The notes: a model not told the origin generated them from the letters alone. DNA of 64,000 bases from Elymus sibiricus (GCA_039707655.1 CM077671.1:367934720-367998719), one strand, 5' to 3'. Counted from the stretch's first letter, positions 33,942 through 46,658 are shown. Program-made: numbers and translations.

Positions 33942-36596
33942 TTAGTTTCCAACAAGGCTGTCGATGAGATTGGCGGCGTCTTCCACCGTTGCAATGGTCT
34001 GTGCGCTCGACTCCTCGACGCTGATCCCGAAAGCCTCCTCGAGGCCCATGACAATCTCAACCTACAGAACAGAGCCACATTCAGTAGTTAGGACCTGTGC
34101 AATCTGAAAGTGAAAGCTATGCTTTCGAGTGCTTATTTTCATGCACAACGGAGTGTTGATAAAAGTTGCATAAACTGCAGTAACAAAGTACTGATGCCAA
34201 AAACTGCTCCGAAGGATCAAAATGAAGAAAGTAGAACAATGTGGTTCTCGCAGACAGACTGGAACTTCTGCTAAAAGAGCCTACACATTCCCAGGCTTGG
34301 GTTCCTACTTGCTAGGGAGTCAATACTCCAAAAATACGACTATCTCTAGATACACTCATTTCAGCGTCAGTTAATTCCGAACAGAGGGAGTATAAAGTAA
34401 TTGTAACTAACAAGAAACTATTGCCAAATTCCCTTCAAGGGGGTTTTAGAGGAATGCTACACCGTTACAAACTTAACGAGTTAGTATCCACTGAGTGGAG
34501 CCAGCTAGGTCTGTTGCTAGGACCCACACTACAGTATCCAGCTGACTTACCGTATCCAAAGAATCGGCACCAAGATCAGCAAACGTGGAGGAGCCAGAAA
34601 CTTCAGTATCATCAGAAAGCGCAAGCTGGCTCTTCACAATATCACAAACCTTCTCTACTGTCTCCTTTTTGGCCTGTTCAATTACAACGCCAATATGAAG
34701 CAGTTAGAATCATAGCAACAAAGCCCTATAATGGATAGTAGGCTTTCAGAAATATTGGATGGTAAATTTATCTGCTTATCAAATCAGAATTACAGGGTTA
34801 AGTTATGGTTAAATCAATGTGGTACAAGCAGACTAAGAGGAGCTTACTCAAGTCAAATTACAGGCCAAGCATGCACGTTGCACAATACCAAAAAGAAACT
34901 ACCGTCGCTGGAATTATCTCCAAATTACTTTCGTAAGAGAGCAAGAGACATAATGGAAGCACCATTGTGATGGAATGCGGAAGGATTCTCTATATGATGC
35001 AGGATTAGTTTGTTGCCTTCAGATAAAGTAGGAATAAAATAGATTGAGATGCATAGCCTCTGATAACATGCATGATTAATTATGTGATTCCAATTCCAAA
35101 GAAAGGATGCTGCCTTCATATGGATCTACTGGCATTTCAAATAGGTTGAAAAACAAATTTGAGGTGCATTAACCAATGCATCAATTAATGATTGATACGA
35201 TTGCAATACCAGAGAAGGATGCTACTTACTGCGCAGGAAACCGAAAATCTCTGGGGAACTGGCTGCAGACGGAAGGATACATTGCCCTTCCTTGGAGCAG
35301 AAAAGGAGACCGAGTTGACATTGATTGCCTGTAAATCCCAAAAAACAAGATTTCTCAAGGAAGGAAAATAATAATTGAATGAAGGAATAGCAAATCAGAT
35401 TGACAGTAGAAAAAATGCCAAATTGCATAAAGTTAACTACTAGGTTGACTATCAAATATAGTGTTCAGGCATAAATAAATTATAAAATTACCATTGCTGC
35501 TTTGTTGAAAGTGGAAACAGAAACTAGAGACATACAAGATAGTAACGAACACTGTTATATCCTAAGTAAGGCTATGTTCCAAAACAGTGAAACAGGACCT
35601 GTTCAACGACTCCACTGTTTTCCATTTGGTTCAAGAAAGTGCGTGAACCATGCATGTGTCTAAACATATCTCTAAGAAATGTTCAGAGTCTGAATTAACT
35701 ACACTTTTTCTCATTGTACACAGCAGCATTTTAATCAACAACCCCATGATTTACTATATGTTACTTCTATCTGCACAGCTTAAAGGCGGAATCATGTAGC
35801 CGGGGAATCCCCAGATCTACGCATCATGCAGACAAGTTGAGTTTGAAGCAACCTATGAGATTAAGTATCAATCACCTAAAAACCTGGGAATGTTTCACGT
35901 AAAGTGAGACGCCTTTAGTGGGCAATCCTTAAGGCATGCTACCATGAAGCAATGCAAATAACAGTCCACTCCACAAGGTGGCGTGGACTTACAGATTTAT
36001 GAATGAATAAATACTACCATGCACCATACAACACAGTTTCTGTATTTATTTAACTTTACTGAACACTGATCAAGATCTGTGATAACGATCATGGCATCAT
36101 ATAAAGAAACGATGGTTACAGACACAAAAAAAATCCACTGAACAGTAATAACAAATCCGCACAGAATTCCCAAACATCCGATCCAACGAGCACGCACATA
36201 AGGTCACATACGGTTATATGTATGTGATGAATGCGGTAGCACCGCCCAGATCGATTGGCTTACGACAGGGAGCGCTAAATTCAGCCCTACGGTACGGTGC
36301 CAGATCCAATCGAGCCAAACTCCACGGACGTTTCGACCGGCTAGAAGCTGCCGAATCGGCGGCACCTAGGGCCTCCAGCCATCACGGCCACGGCAGGCAG
36401 ACCAGAGCGGATCCGCGCCTAATCTCAGGAACATTCACGCCCCCAGATTCTGAAACCCCGCCGCGACTTAAACCCTACCGGTCGCAGATCGAACGGCGGG
36501 AGGGGCGGGAGGGAGGGAGGAGGGGAGCGGGTGGACGCGGCGCGGTACCTTGACGGGCCTGGCGAAGGAGACGGCGGATGCGGCGGCGGAGGCCAT
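33942..36596 (-). CDS. Acyl carrier protein, plastid type
   Basis: ACP carries growing acyl chains on a phosphopantetheine arm in plastid fatty acid synthesis. Four exons: 36549-36596 (16 codons), 35230-35328 (33), 34551-34673 (41) and 33942-34061 (39 plus TAA), all GT-AG and all in phase 0; total 129 residues. Residues 1-49 are Ala/Ser/Val-rich with basic residues and few acidic ones, ending FSVSCA, as in a chloroplast transit peptide. The mature part starts [13 protein letters not shown]. The Ser that takes the arm is in [11 protein letters not shown], at the end of exon 3. Helices [12 protein letters not shown] and [12 protein letters not shown] complete the fold. Length and intron positions fit plant plastid ACP genes. 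No lesion is seen. Confidence 0.95.
34323..34392. mobile_element. Stowaway end fragment in an ACP intron
   Basis: CTATCTCTAGATACACTCAT... ending ATTCCGAACAGAGGGAG|TA is the right half of a Stowaway MITE. It lies in the intron between exons 3 and 4 of the ACP gene. Confidence 0.6.
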
Positions 36597-36728
36597 GAGG
36601 GAGACGGGACAGGGGGGGAGGCTGGCGCTGTGGGGGTGGGTGGGCGGTGGAGGCGGCGGTCCGGGCGGCAACGGGACAACACAGCGGCAGCAGCAGGGAT
36701 GCGCGTCGAAGGAAGTTAGCGGGGCCAT

Positions 36729-36757
36729 CTTATAGCGCGGGCCGGGCCTTGCACGTG
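36729..36757 (-). promoter_or_regulatory. TATA box and G-box of the ACP gene
   Basis: On the minus strand TATAAG (36734-36729) lies about 135 bases before the ATG. A G-box core CACGTG is at 36752-36757, just upstream. G-boxes bind bZIP/bHLH factors and are frequent in light- or stress-regulated plant promoters; use here is inferred. Confidence 0.5.
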
Positions 36758-36759
36758 GG

Positions 36760-37857
36760 CAAGGCATCGGGCGTATCGACCGACGACGCTGGCTGGCTGC
36801 TTGGCTGGCGGAGGTCACGAGGCCCGGCCCATGACGATCTCGGCGTCTCGATGGCTCCGTCCCCCCCGTCGCCCCGGCCCCACCTGCCAGCGCGACGGGC
36901 TCGGCTCGGCTGGCTGGCCTATTGATCAACGGTGCTGGCTGCGTCGTTTGTTTTAGGAAGGAAAAAACGGTGGCGTGCCAGGCTGGCTCGTGGCGGCGCC
37001 CGCTGTTTTCTTGGCTTGACATGTCCGTGCTGGGACGGCAACGTTTGACGGCGAGGCCAGGCCGGTGGTCTTGTGCAATGGTTGAGCCGATTCATTGATG
37101 TTGTTTTGGTACGGGTGAGGTAGGTTGGAGAGCGAGGAACTCCAACCTACGATGGAAGATGGCAAAAGAACTGTTCTAGAACTATAGAACACAAAGAACA
37201 CAGGTAAGATCAACTCTAGCAGAGTCATTAAAATGTTGATCGTAAGAATCGCTACAGTAATGACCGTTGGAAAGAAATCATTTTTCACGTGGGATCCATT
37301 GACACGCATCTGAACCTGATCCATCGCTAGTCAAATTCAGTTAATGTACGGTGGAGATGCATCGCGACTACGAAGATCCAATGTGTAGATATGTATTATG
37401 AGTATTCAATCTCGATCCAGATTCAAACCCTAGCTCGAGTTCATTGCTTAATCCCTCGATCCATGGTCCTAGAGCATGACATCCATTTCTCATGATGTTC
37501 TGATAGGAAATTTCACTCCCACCATGTAGTTGAAATGTTCCCACCATGTAACTGGTTTATTTTTTATTTTATTTTGCGGGTGGAAAACTACACGTAACTG
37601 CTTTATGAAGCGCGCTCTATTGTATCACTCATGTGCTTTAAATATGAAGGTTGAGAGGTCAGATACAGAGCGTCCATCTGAAATTAGGACGGTTCAGATG
37701 GGTAAGGAGGTGCAAACACTCGGTGGTACATCAACTTGTGATGCATGTCAAATCTCGATCCATGACACTCATCAAACGTTGGTTCTTTGCCCGTGGTTTG
37801 AGCAGTTCAGTCACTTTGGTTGAGATCACCCCGAAGCGAGGCCATGTTGCCATCTAA
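36760..37857. other. Intergenic, no gene recognised
   Basis: A GC-rich ACP upstream part to about 37030, then AT-richer unique-looking sequence. No coding signal or clear transposon end was found. Confidence 0.5.
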
Positions 37858-38535
37858 GGGTATGTTTGGTTCGGAATCCAACTGAATGGAATGGTTTCAT
37901 TCCAAAGGAACGGGTCGGTTCCATTCCTGTGTGGTAAGGGCAAAAAAGTGAAATGGATTTGTTAAGTTCATGAGTTTAATTGGAGAAGTGTAATGAGAAA
38001 TGGAATATAGCTCTTTTCATTTAGATAACATCAAATTTGAACTTTCAACAACATTTCATTTGTATTTTCAACACAAACAATATACATTCACAGACATGCC
38101 ACATATCTCAAATCACACTAAACACAATTTTCAATAGCGATATCATAAGATAGCAACAGTACTATATCATCTAAAAGCAACCAAGTTCACTACGGTTGAG
38201 GCAAGAAAATCAGTGGCAATGCTAAGATTGTTTTTGTGGTTGCAAGGTGGAAAACATTGAGGAAGAAAATCAAGTGGCATTGTCTGTATAAATCACTTTA
38301 GAACATTGATCATCCGAGTGGTTGGAGTATACAATTTTTTAGCTGAATATACCCTATTGTAAGGCCCCATATGCAGTACTATTCCAAATAGATCATAGGG
38401 GTCCATTTTCATTACATAAATGCATATATATGAGGTCGCCGTAAGCATATGACTTCCATTCATACACGCATTGTCATATGCCAGTGACTTTACAAATTGA
38501 ATATCACAACAATCCCACTACCAAAGAGACATCTT

Positions 38536-38578
38536 ACACACACACACGCGCGCGCGCACGCACACACACACACACACA
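38536..38578. repeat. AC/GC microsatellite
   Basis: A mixed dinucleotide run: (AC)n, then (GC)n, then (AC)n again, 43 bases. Confidence 0.95.
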
Positions 38579-38599
38579 TGAATAGGGGCATACAATTGC

Positions 38600-38920
38600 C
38601 ATCATGGCACACCCAGGGGGTAGGGCGCGCCCCCTGGCTTGTGGGCCCATCGAGGCTCTTCTCTAGTACTTCTCTCTTTCAGTATTTTTATGCATTCCAA
38701 AATAAATCTTCGTAATTTTCACGTCATTTTGAGCTCCCGAGAATTGTTATCTTTGTTGTAGCTTTTTCGGGTCAGAATTCCAGCTGTCGGTAATCTCCCT
38801 CTTTTGATGTATCTTGCATTTTAAGAGATAAAAGGAATTCAAATTGCATCATAATAAGTAATATAACTTCACAATATGATAAATAACAGTAAGAAAGCAT
38901 GATGCAAAATGGACGTATCA
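38600..38920 (-). repeat. Truncated gypsy LTR fragment
   Basis: It matches the last 300 bases (plus-strand sense) of the LTR at 40543-42062: GTCAGAATTCCAGCTGTCGG, CTCCCTCTTT, AATAACAGTA and the terminus ATGGACGTATCA at 38909-38920. The other part of the LTR is missing beyond the microsatellite. Confidence 0.8.
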
Positions 38921-39139
38921 GAATACCACCTCAAGAATGATGAAGTACCTCACTGCTTTTGGAAACCATCGACATGTTTCACAAACATGGCACACGCCGG
39001 CACTGAATCGCAACCGGGAGAGTGGCCATGTCCTACTCTAGAAAGACTACTTCGATACCCGAAGTCCTCTCTTCAAACATCACCTGTTCCGTCGCCGTTT
39101 TCGGATGGCTAGACATGTTTTCAACCGTATTCGAGAGGG

Positions 39140-40042
39140 GTGGTTGAGTACGATAACTATTTTGAGTGCAAGACGAATGCCCTTGGAAATATTGGCTTCT
39201 CCTCTTATCAGAAATGCACTGCTGCCATTCGGATGCTTGCATATGGAGTCCCCGGCGATCTCATTGATGAGTATGTCCGGATGAGTGAGTCCACCTGCCT
39301 TGAGTCCATGTATAGATTCTGCAGGGCTGTCATAGTTGTGTTTGGTCTGGAGTACTTGAGAGAGCCAACAGCTGCCGATACAGCACGGTTGTTGTCGATG
39401 AATGCCAGTAGGGGGTTCCCAGAGATGCTTGGTAGCATAGATTGTATGCACTGGAAGTGGAAAAACTGCCCTTCAGCTTGGCAAGGGCAGTATAAGGCCC
39501 ATGTCCGAGCTTGCACTGTCGTACTTGAGGCCGTGGCTTCCCAAGATCTCTGGATTTGGCACGCTTTCTTCAGCATGGCCGAATCTCACAATGATATCAA
39601 TGTGCTCCAGCGATCTCCGGTGTTTGCTAGGATGGCAGAAAGCAATTGCCCAGAGGTCAATGTTGAGATCAATGGCCACCAATACACCAATGGATACTAT
39701 CTAGCTGACGGTATCTATCCACAGTGGTCTACTCTTCTAAAGACAATCTCCAATCCTGTAGGAGAGAAGAGAAAGAGATTTGCCCAAGAGCAAGAGAGTG
39801 TTAGAAAAGATGTAGAGCGTGCCTTTGGCGTTCTTCAATCTCGATGGGGCATTATTCGGTATCCTGCTAAAACTTGGAGCACCAAAAAGTTATGGGAGGT
39901 GATGACAGCTTGTGTGATCATGCACAACATGATCATAGAGGACGAGCGCCCAGAACGTCTCTGTGATCAAGGGTTTGAGTTTCAAGGTGACAATGTTGTG
40001 CCTGAGCATGGAGGAGGGGCAACGTTTGCAGAGTTCGTCTAG
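39140..40042 (+). pseudogene. PIF/Harbinger DDE transposase
   Basis: 300 codons of a DDE_Tnp_4 (HARBI1-like) nuclease. Acidic residues are visible in GSIDCMHWKWKNCP (first Asp), SHNDINVLQRSPVF (second Asp) and RKDVERAFGVLQSRWGI (Glu). MNASRGFPEMLG and CVIMHNMIIEDE are further family hallmarks. The N-terminal helix-turn-helix part (RRRFRMARHVFNRIREG) is present just upstream in another frame: a run of G near 39137-39140 is one base short of the family pattern, so the protein is split. No ATG starts the long frame (it opens with GTG). The partner Myb-like ORF of such elements is not in the window. Probably inactive. Confidence 0.85.
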
Positions 40043-40347
40043 TTTCATCATAAGATGCGTGATTGGAATACTCACATGTAGCTGCAAAATGATTTGGTTG
40101 AGTATATGTGGATTCATGTCGGCAACTAGTAGATGTATCGACAACCTTTTCTTTTAAATGTATTTGAGACAATTTCATTTTAAACTATGAGATATTTTTT
40201 GTACTTCTCGAACTATTAATGTTTTGTATTGAACATTTAATCTAGAAATAAAAATTATTTTCTGTGGATATTTTTATCAAAGCGATATAACTTGACCCGC
40301 AAGCCAGCCGCGCGGCCGAAAAATGGGTCGGCACGTTGGGCGCACGG

Positions 40348-40542
40348 CCAACCCATTTGCAAAAGGGGGCGGACGATCCGATCCAAACGGACAAAACGCG
40401 GACAAAGTGCGCGTTCGTTTGGGTCTCGTGGTTGGAGTTGCAACTCCAACCGGGCGACCCAAACGGACGTGCGGTTTGTCCGCTTTTTGTCCGTTTGGGT
40501 CGGCCGAGCGGACGCTGGTATCCGCTTTTGCAAATGGGTCGG
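40348..40542. repeat. Fold-back inverted repeat with 20-bp perfect palindrome
   Basis: Two arms of about 95 bases face each other around GTTGGAGTTGCAACTCCAAC (40431-40450). The left end ACCCATTTGCAAAAG pairs with the right end CTTTTGCAAATGGGT, and CCAAACGGACAAAA with TTTTGTCCGTTTGG. About 80 percent pairing judged by eye. The right end touches the gypsy LTR at 40543. Confidence 0.8.
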
Positions 40543-42062
40543 TGATGACCCACAAGTATAGGGGGTCAATCGTAGTCCTTTCGATAAGTAAGAGTGTCGA
40601 ACCCAACGAGGAGCAGAAGGAAATGACAAGCGGTTTTTCAGCAAGGTAATTTCTGGAAGCACTGAAATTGTAGGTAACAGATAGTTTGATAGCAAGAGAA
40701 TTGGTAACGAGCAAGTAACGGTAACGGTAAGTAAGGTGCAGCAAGGTAGACCAATCCTTTTGTGGCAAAGGACAGGCCAGAACAATCTCTAGTAATAGGC
40801 AAAGTGTTCTTGAGGGTACACGGGAATTTCATCTAGTCACTTTTATCATGTTGGTTTGATTCGTGTTCGCTACTTTGATAATTTGATATGTGGGTGGACC
40901 GGTGCTTGGGTGCTGTTCTTACTTGAACAACCTCCCACTTATGATTAACCCCCTCGCAAGCATCCGCAACTACGAGAAAAGTATTAAGATAAAATCTAAC
41001 CATAGCATTAAACGTTTGGATCCAAATCAGCCCCTTACGAAGTAGCGCATAAACTAGGGTTTAAGCTTCTGTCACTCTAGCAACCCATCATCTAATAACT
41101 ACTCCACAATGCATTCCCTTAGGCCCATGAATGGTGAAGTGTCATGTAGTCGACGTTCACATGACACCACTAAGGGAATCACAACATACATATCATCAAA
41201 ATATCGAACACACATCAAATTCACATGATTACTTGCAACATTACTTCTCCCGTGACCTCAAGAACAAAGGTAACTACTCACAAATAATAATCATGCTCAA
41301 GATCAGAGGGGTATTGAGTAGCATAATGGATCTGAACATATAATCTTCCACCAAATAAACCATATAGTAATCAACTACACAAGGTAATCAACACTACTAG
41401 TCACCCACAGGTACCAATCTGAGGTTCCGGTACAAAGATTGAACACAAGAGATGAACTAGGGTTTGATAGGCGATGGTGCTGTTGAAGATGTTGATGAAG
41501 ATTGGCCTCCCAAAGATGAGAGGGGTGTTGGTGATGACGATGGCTTTGATTTCCCCCTCCGGGAGGGAAGTTCACCCGGCGGAATCGCTCCGCCAGAGGG
41601 CAAAAGTGCTCCTACCCAAGTTCCGCCTCGAGGTGGCGGCGCTTCATCCCGAAAGTCCTCCTCTTATTTTTTCTAGGTCAAAAGTGAATATATACCAAAA
41701 GATGGGCACCGGAGGTGGGCCGAGGAGGGCACAACCCACCAGGGCACGCCCAGGGGGTGCTGGCGCGCCCTGGTGTCTTGTGCCCACCAGAGTGGGCCCC
41801 TCCGGTACTTCTTTGCTCCAATATTTTTTATTAATTCCAAAAATAATCTCCGTAAAGTTTCAGCTTCATTGGAGATGTGCAGAATAGGTATCTCTGATGT
41901 GCTTTTCTTGGGTCCAGAATTCCAGTTGCCGGTATTCTCCCTCTTTGTGTAAACCTTGCATATTATGAGAGAAAAGGAATTAGAATCACTCCCTAAAGCA
42001 TTATTATTCAACAAAACATAATAAATAACAGTAGGAAATCATGATGCAAAATGGACGTATCA
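40543..42062 (-). repeat. 3' LTR of the gypsy element (1520 bp)
   Basis: On the plus strand it runs TGATGACCCACAAGTATAGG... to ...ATGGACGTATCA. On the minus strand a TATATATTC box lies at 41694-41686. A GC-rich hairpin at 41728-41785 lies just upstream of it in plus coordinates, thus downstream of the TATA box only if transcription ran plus; on the element's strand it precedes it. Confidence 0.88.
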
Positions 42063-42077
42063 ACTCCCCCAAGCTTA
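42063..42077 (-). other. Polypurine tract of the gypsy element
   Basis: On the minus strand AAGCTTGGGGGAGT ends at the LTR border, which fixes the direction of the element. Confidence 0.85.
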
Positions 42078-43589
42078 GACCTCGCTTGTCCTCAAGCGAA
42101 AGCCGATATTGAAAAACATGTCCACATGGTTTGAGAGAGAGGTGTCGATAAAAACAACATACGGACATAGAAGCATCATGCTTATTATAATAACAGCAAC
42201 AAACTCTATCATAAAACTTATTCATATACTTTCATCATATAACTTCTTATGCACAAGTAACAATTCATCACAACATAAAAGTATAAAGCATAAACCTTAT
42301 TGAAAACCAACAAACTATGTTCTCAGTCAACTTTGCAACTACAATTCATCATATTTTCAGGAAGAGTCTCATGTTGGAGCCTTTTGGCAAGTCAACATAC
42401 TCAACCATCATTTAGTCTTCTATGATTGCTAACACTCACCGCATACCCATGAGCAAAAGGTTTCAACCGGACACATAGGAAGATAGGGGCTTATGGTTTT
42501 GCCTCCCAACGTATTCACCTCAAGAGTGATGTCAACAATAATAACTCATGCCCATCCATATCCAACTGGATATATATGCCTAGATCTTTCCTCACCACAT
42601 GATGCTTGCAAAAGGAAAAAAAAATAAAAAGGAATGGGGAAGAATACTTTGACTCTTGCATAAAAGTAAATACATAAAAAGTAAAAGATAGTCCCTTCGC
42701 AGAGGGAAGCAGAGGTTGTCATGCGCTTTTTGGTTTGTATGCTCAATCCCTTAATGTAAAAGAACGTCACGCTATATTGCCCCCTATGATAGCAACCTTT
42801 ATTATGCAGTCCGTCGCTTTTATTACTTTGCCATCATAAGTTCGTATAGCACTCAATTTTCTCTAACACTAATTGATCAAAGCACTTTTAGAAGCATTTT
42901 TATTGCCTTATTGCACCAATGACAACTTACTTGAAGGATCTTACTCGATCCATAGGTAGGTGTGGTGGACTCTCAAAGAATGAATTTGGCTTTGGGTTTT
43001 TGGATGCACAAGTAGTATCTCTACTTAGTGCGGAATTTTTGGCTAGCAAATATATTGGGCAAGCACCACATGTTGAAGGATCTATGACAATATAGCTTCT
43101 ATGTGGATATGAACAAGCATAAATCATTACGTTGTCTTCCTTGTCCAACGTCAACAATTTTGACATATAATATTTAATGGGGGCTCACAATCATAAAAGA
43201 TGTCCAAGATAGTGTATTTGCATGTGAATCTTCTCTTCCCTTATTAATTCTTTCATGAATTGCATCATTGAACAATGCTATGTTTGTCAATCTCCAATAA
43301 ATTTTACTACTTATACTTTCCTTTATGAGATGTCATTACTCACCATAAGATTAGCATATGACTCTTTTCATCTATTTTGATTGCAACAAGAAAGTAGAGA
43401 GGCAAAAACTCAAACTAAGCTTTATTATATAACTCACACTCGATTACATAGATGGATAGGACACGAAACTAACACACGAAAATAGATCATACTAAACTTT
43501 TATTCAACTAAAGCAAAGGGAAACTAAAGATCGAACTAAAATAGGTAAAGGTGAATAAAAGTGATGGTGATACGATACCGGGGCACCTC
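42063..43589 (-). other. Non-coding 3' interior of the gypsy element
   Basis: AT-rich, no frame of note on either strand. Athila-type elements often have a long untranslated stretch between pol and the 3' LTR. It is interrupted at 43590 by copia element 2 and resumes at 61396. Confidence 0.7.
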
Positions 43590-45376
43590 TGTTGGAAATA
43601 TGCCCTAGAGGCAATAATAAAATGGTTATTATTATATTTCCTTGTTCATGATAAAGGTTTATTATCCATGTTAAATTGTATTGATTGGAAACTCAAATAC
43701 ATGTGTGGGTATATAGACAACACCGTGTCCCTAGTGAGCCTCTATAGGACTAGCTCGTTGAACAAAGATGGTCAAGGTTTCCTGGCCATAGACATGAGTT
43801 TTCATTTGATAATGGGATCACATAATTAGGAGAATGATGTGATGGACAAGACCCAAACTATGAACGTAGCATATGATCGTGTTAGTTTATTGCTATTGTT
43901 TTCTGCATGTCAAGTATATGTTCCTATGACCATGAGATCATGTAACTCACTGACACCGGAGGTACCGGAGGAGTACCTTGTGTGTATCAAACGTCACAAC
44001 GTAACTGGGTGACTATAAAGATGCTCTACAGGTATCTCCGAGGGTGTCTGTTGAGTTGGCATGGATCAAGACTGGGATTTGTTACTCCGTGTGACGGAGA
44101 GGTATCTCAGGGCCCACTCGGTAATACAACATCACAATGAGCTTGCAAGCAAAGTGACTAAAGAGTTAGCCACATGATCTTGTATTACGGAACGAGTAAA
44201 GAGAGGTAACGAGATTGAACTAGGTATGGAGATACCGACGATCGAATCTCGGGCAAGTAACATACCGATAAACAAAGGGAACGGCGTACGGGATTAACTG
44301 AATCCTTGACATAGAGGTTCAACCGATAAAGATCTTCGTAGAATATGTAGAAACCAATATGGGCATCTAGGTCCTGCTAATGGTTATTGACCGTAGAGGT
44401 GTCTCGGTCATGTCTACATAGTTCTCGAACCCGCAGGGTCTGCACACTTAACGTTCGGTGACGTTTCCGTATTATTGACTTATGTATGTTGGTGACCGAA
44501 GGTTGTTCGGAGTTCCGGATGAGATCCCAGACATCACGAGGAGTTCCGAAATGGTCCGGAGGTAAAGATTTATATATAGGAAAGTGGTATTCGGGTTCCG
44601 AAAAAGTTTCGGGTGTTTCCGGTAGTGTACCGGGAGTGTCGAAAGGGTTCCGGGGGTCCACCGGGGGGGCACCCACCCCGGGGGCCACATGGGCCCAAGA
44701 GGTGGCGCACCAGCCCCTGGTGGGCTGGGCAGCCAACCCCAAAAGGGCCCATCCGCCCAAAGGAAAAAAAAGGTGGAGGTGCCTTGGAGGGGACTCCTCC
44801 CTAGGGTTCCCACCTCCCTTGTGGGAGGAGGACTCCTCCCCCCACTTCAGTCGAACCCCTCCTTGGAGGAGGGGCTAGGGCTGCACCCCACCTACCCCTT
44901 CCTCCTATAAATAGAGAGGGAGAGGGAGAGCAGCCGCACCCCAAGCCACGGCGCAACCCTCTCTCTCTCTCCCTCTAGATTAGTTCTCCTCTAGATCGGT
45001 TTCGGTAGTGCTCGACGCAGCCCTGCCGGAACAGCTCCACCACCACCGCCACCACGCCGTTGTGCTACCGGAGAACTCATCTACCTCTCCGCCCTCATTT
45101 GCTGGATCAAGGAGGCGGAGATCGTCATCGAGCTATACGTGTGCGGAACGCGGAGGTGTCGCCCGTTCGGCGCTAGATCGTGATTGGATCATGGGACGAC
45201 TTGTGATTTGGATCGCGAAGACGTTCGACTACATCAACCGCGTTTCTTAACACTTCCCGCTTAGTGATCTACAAGGGTATGTGGATCCGATCTCTCTTCT
45301 CGTAGATGCTCATCTCCTAGATTGATCTTGGTGAAGCGTAGGAAAATTTTGGTTTCCCATGCAACGTTCCCCAACA
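43590..45376 (+). repeat. 5' LTR of copia element 2 (1787 bp)
   Basis: TGTTGGAAATATGCCC... to ...CAACGTTCCCCAACA. Core promoter TATAAATAG at 44906-44914, followed by a GA-rich leader. Confidence 0.93.
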
Positions 45377-45377
45377 G

Positions 45378-45393
45378 TGGTATCAGAGCTAGG
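45378..45393 (+). other. Primer binding site of copia element 2
   Basis: TGGTATCAGAGCTAGG, one base after the LTR, complementary to initiator tRNA-Met. Confidence 0.92.
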
Positions 45394-46658
45394 TCTATGC
45401 ATAGATGAGATCACGAGTAGAACACAAAGGAGTTTGTGGGCGTTGATATTCAGATTGCTTCCTTCCTTAGTCTTTTCTTGATTCAGCGGTATTGTGGGAT
45501 GAAGCGGCCTGGACCAACTTTACATGTCCTCATACATGAGACCGGTTCCATCGACTGACATGTAACTTTGTTGCATAAGATGGCTGGCGGGTGTCTGTCT
45601 CTCCTACCTTAGTTGAATCGGATTCGACAAAGGCGGTCCTTGTAGAAGGTTAAATAGCAACTTGTATATCACCGTTGTGGTTTTGCGTAGGTAAGAATCG
45701 TTCTTGCTAGATACCCATAGCAGCCACGTAAAACATGCAACAACAAATTAGAGGACGTCTAACTTGTTTTTGCAGGGTATGTTGTGATATGATATGGCCA
45801 AAGACATGATGATATATATTTGATGTATGAGATGATCATGTTTTGTGATAGTTTATATCAACTTGCATGTTGATACGGCAACCGGCAGGAGCCATAGGGT
45901 TGTCTTTAATTATTATGTGGCCTGCGTGTCACTCATTAAGCGCTATGTAATGCTTTACTTTATCGCTAAGTGGTAGCAATAGTAGTAGAAGCATGGTTGG
46001 CGCGACCACCCCGATGGTGACACGTTGATGGAGATCAAGATGATGGAGATCATGGTGTCATGTCGGTGACGGTGGAGATCATGCCGGTGCTTTGAATATG
46101 GAGATCAAAAGCACAAGTTCATGACCATATCATGTCACTTATGATTTGCATGTGATGTTAATCCTTTTATGCATCTTATTTTGCTTAGGACGACAATAAC
46201 ATTATAAGGTGATCCCTCACTAAAATTTCAAGATAAAAATTGTGTTCTCCCCGAGTGTGCACCGTTGCGAAAGTTCATCGTTTCGAGACACCACGTGATG
46301 GTCAGGTGTGATAGACTCTACGTTCGCATACAACGGGTGCAAGCCAGTGTTGCACATGCGGAACACTCGGGTTAAACTTGACGAGCCTAGCATGTACAGA
46401 CATGGCCTCGGAACACAAGAGACCGAAAGGTCGAACATGAGTCATATAGTAGATATGATCAACATGAAGATGTTCACCATTGAAACCACCTCATCTCACG
46501 TGATGATCGGACTTGGGTTGGTGAATTTGGATCATGTATCACTCGGGATGACCGGAGGGATGTCAATTTGAGTGGGAGTTTTTAAGTAATATGATTAACT
46601 AAACTCATTATCTTGAACAAGAGTCTAAGTTGTCTTTGCAAAGTTATGTTGTAGATCA
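45394..46658 (+). other. Untranslated leader of copia element 2
   Basis: About 1.27 kb without a meaningful frame, the typical long leader of BARE-like elements, which holds dimerisation and packaging signals in that family. None of these was pinned down here. Element 3 has the matching leader at 52653-53889. Confidence 0.65.

Larger units (their letters stand above)
37858..40347 (+). mobile_element. PIF/Harbinger transposon, damaged
   Basis: A Harbinger-type transposase lies at 39140-40042. The possible left end is GGGTATGTTTGGTTCGG at 37861 after TAA, like Tourist/Harbinger termini, but no matching right end was found and the limits are uncertain. 37900-38535 holds no gene. A foreign LTR piece at 38600-38920 and a microsatellite interrupt it upstream of the transposase. 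Confidence 0.55.

Noticed and set aside
36597..37022. Upstream extension of ACP exon 1
   Set aside because: It runs through the promoter with TATA and G-box; the ATG at 36596 starts a normal transit peptide.
37858..40542. One complete Harbinger element with paired ends
   Set aside because: The left-end candidate has no matching right end, and a foreign LTR fragment sits between; only the transposase is certain.
45378..45393. tRNA gene fragments at TGGTATCAGAGC sites
   Set aside because: These are primer binding sites beside LTRs; no cloverleaf sequence is present.
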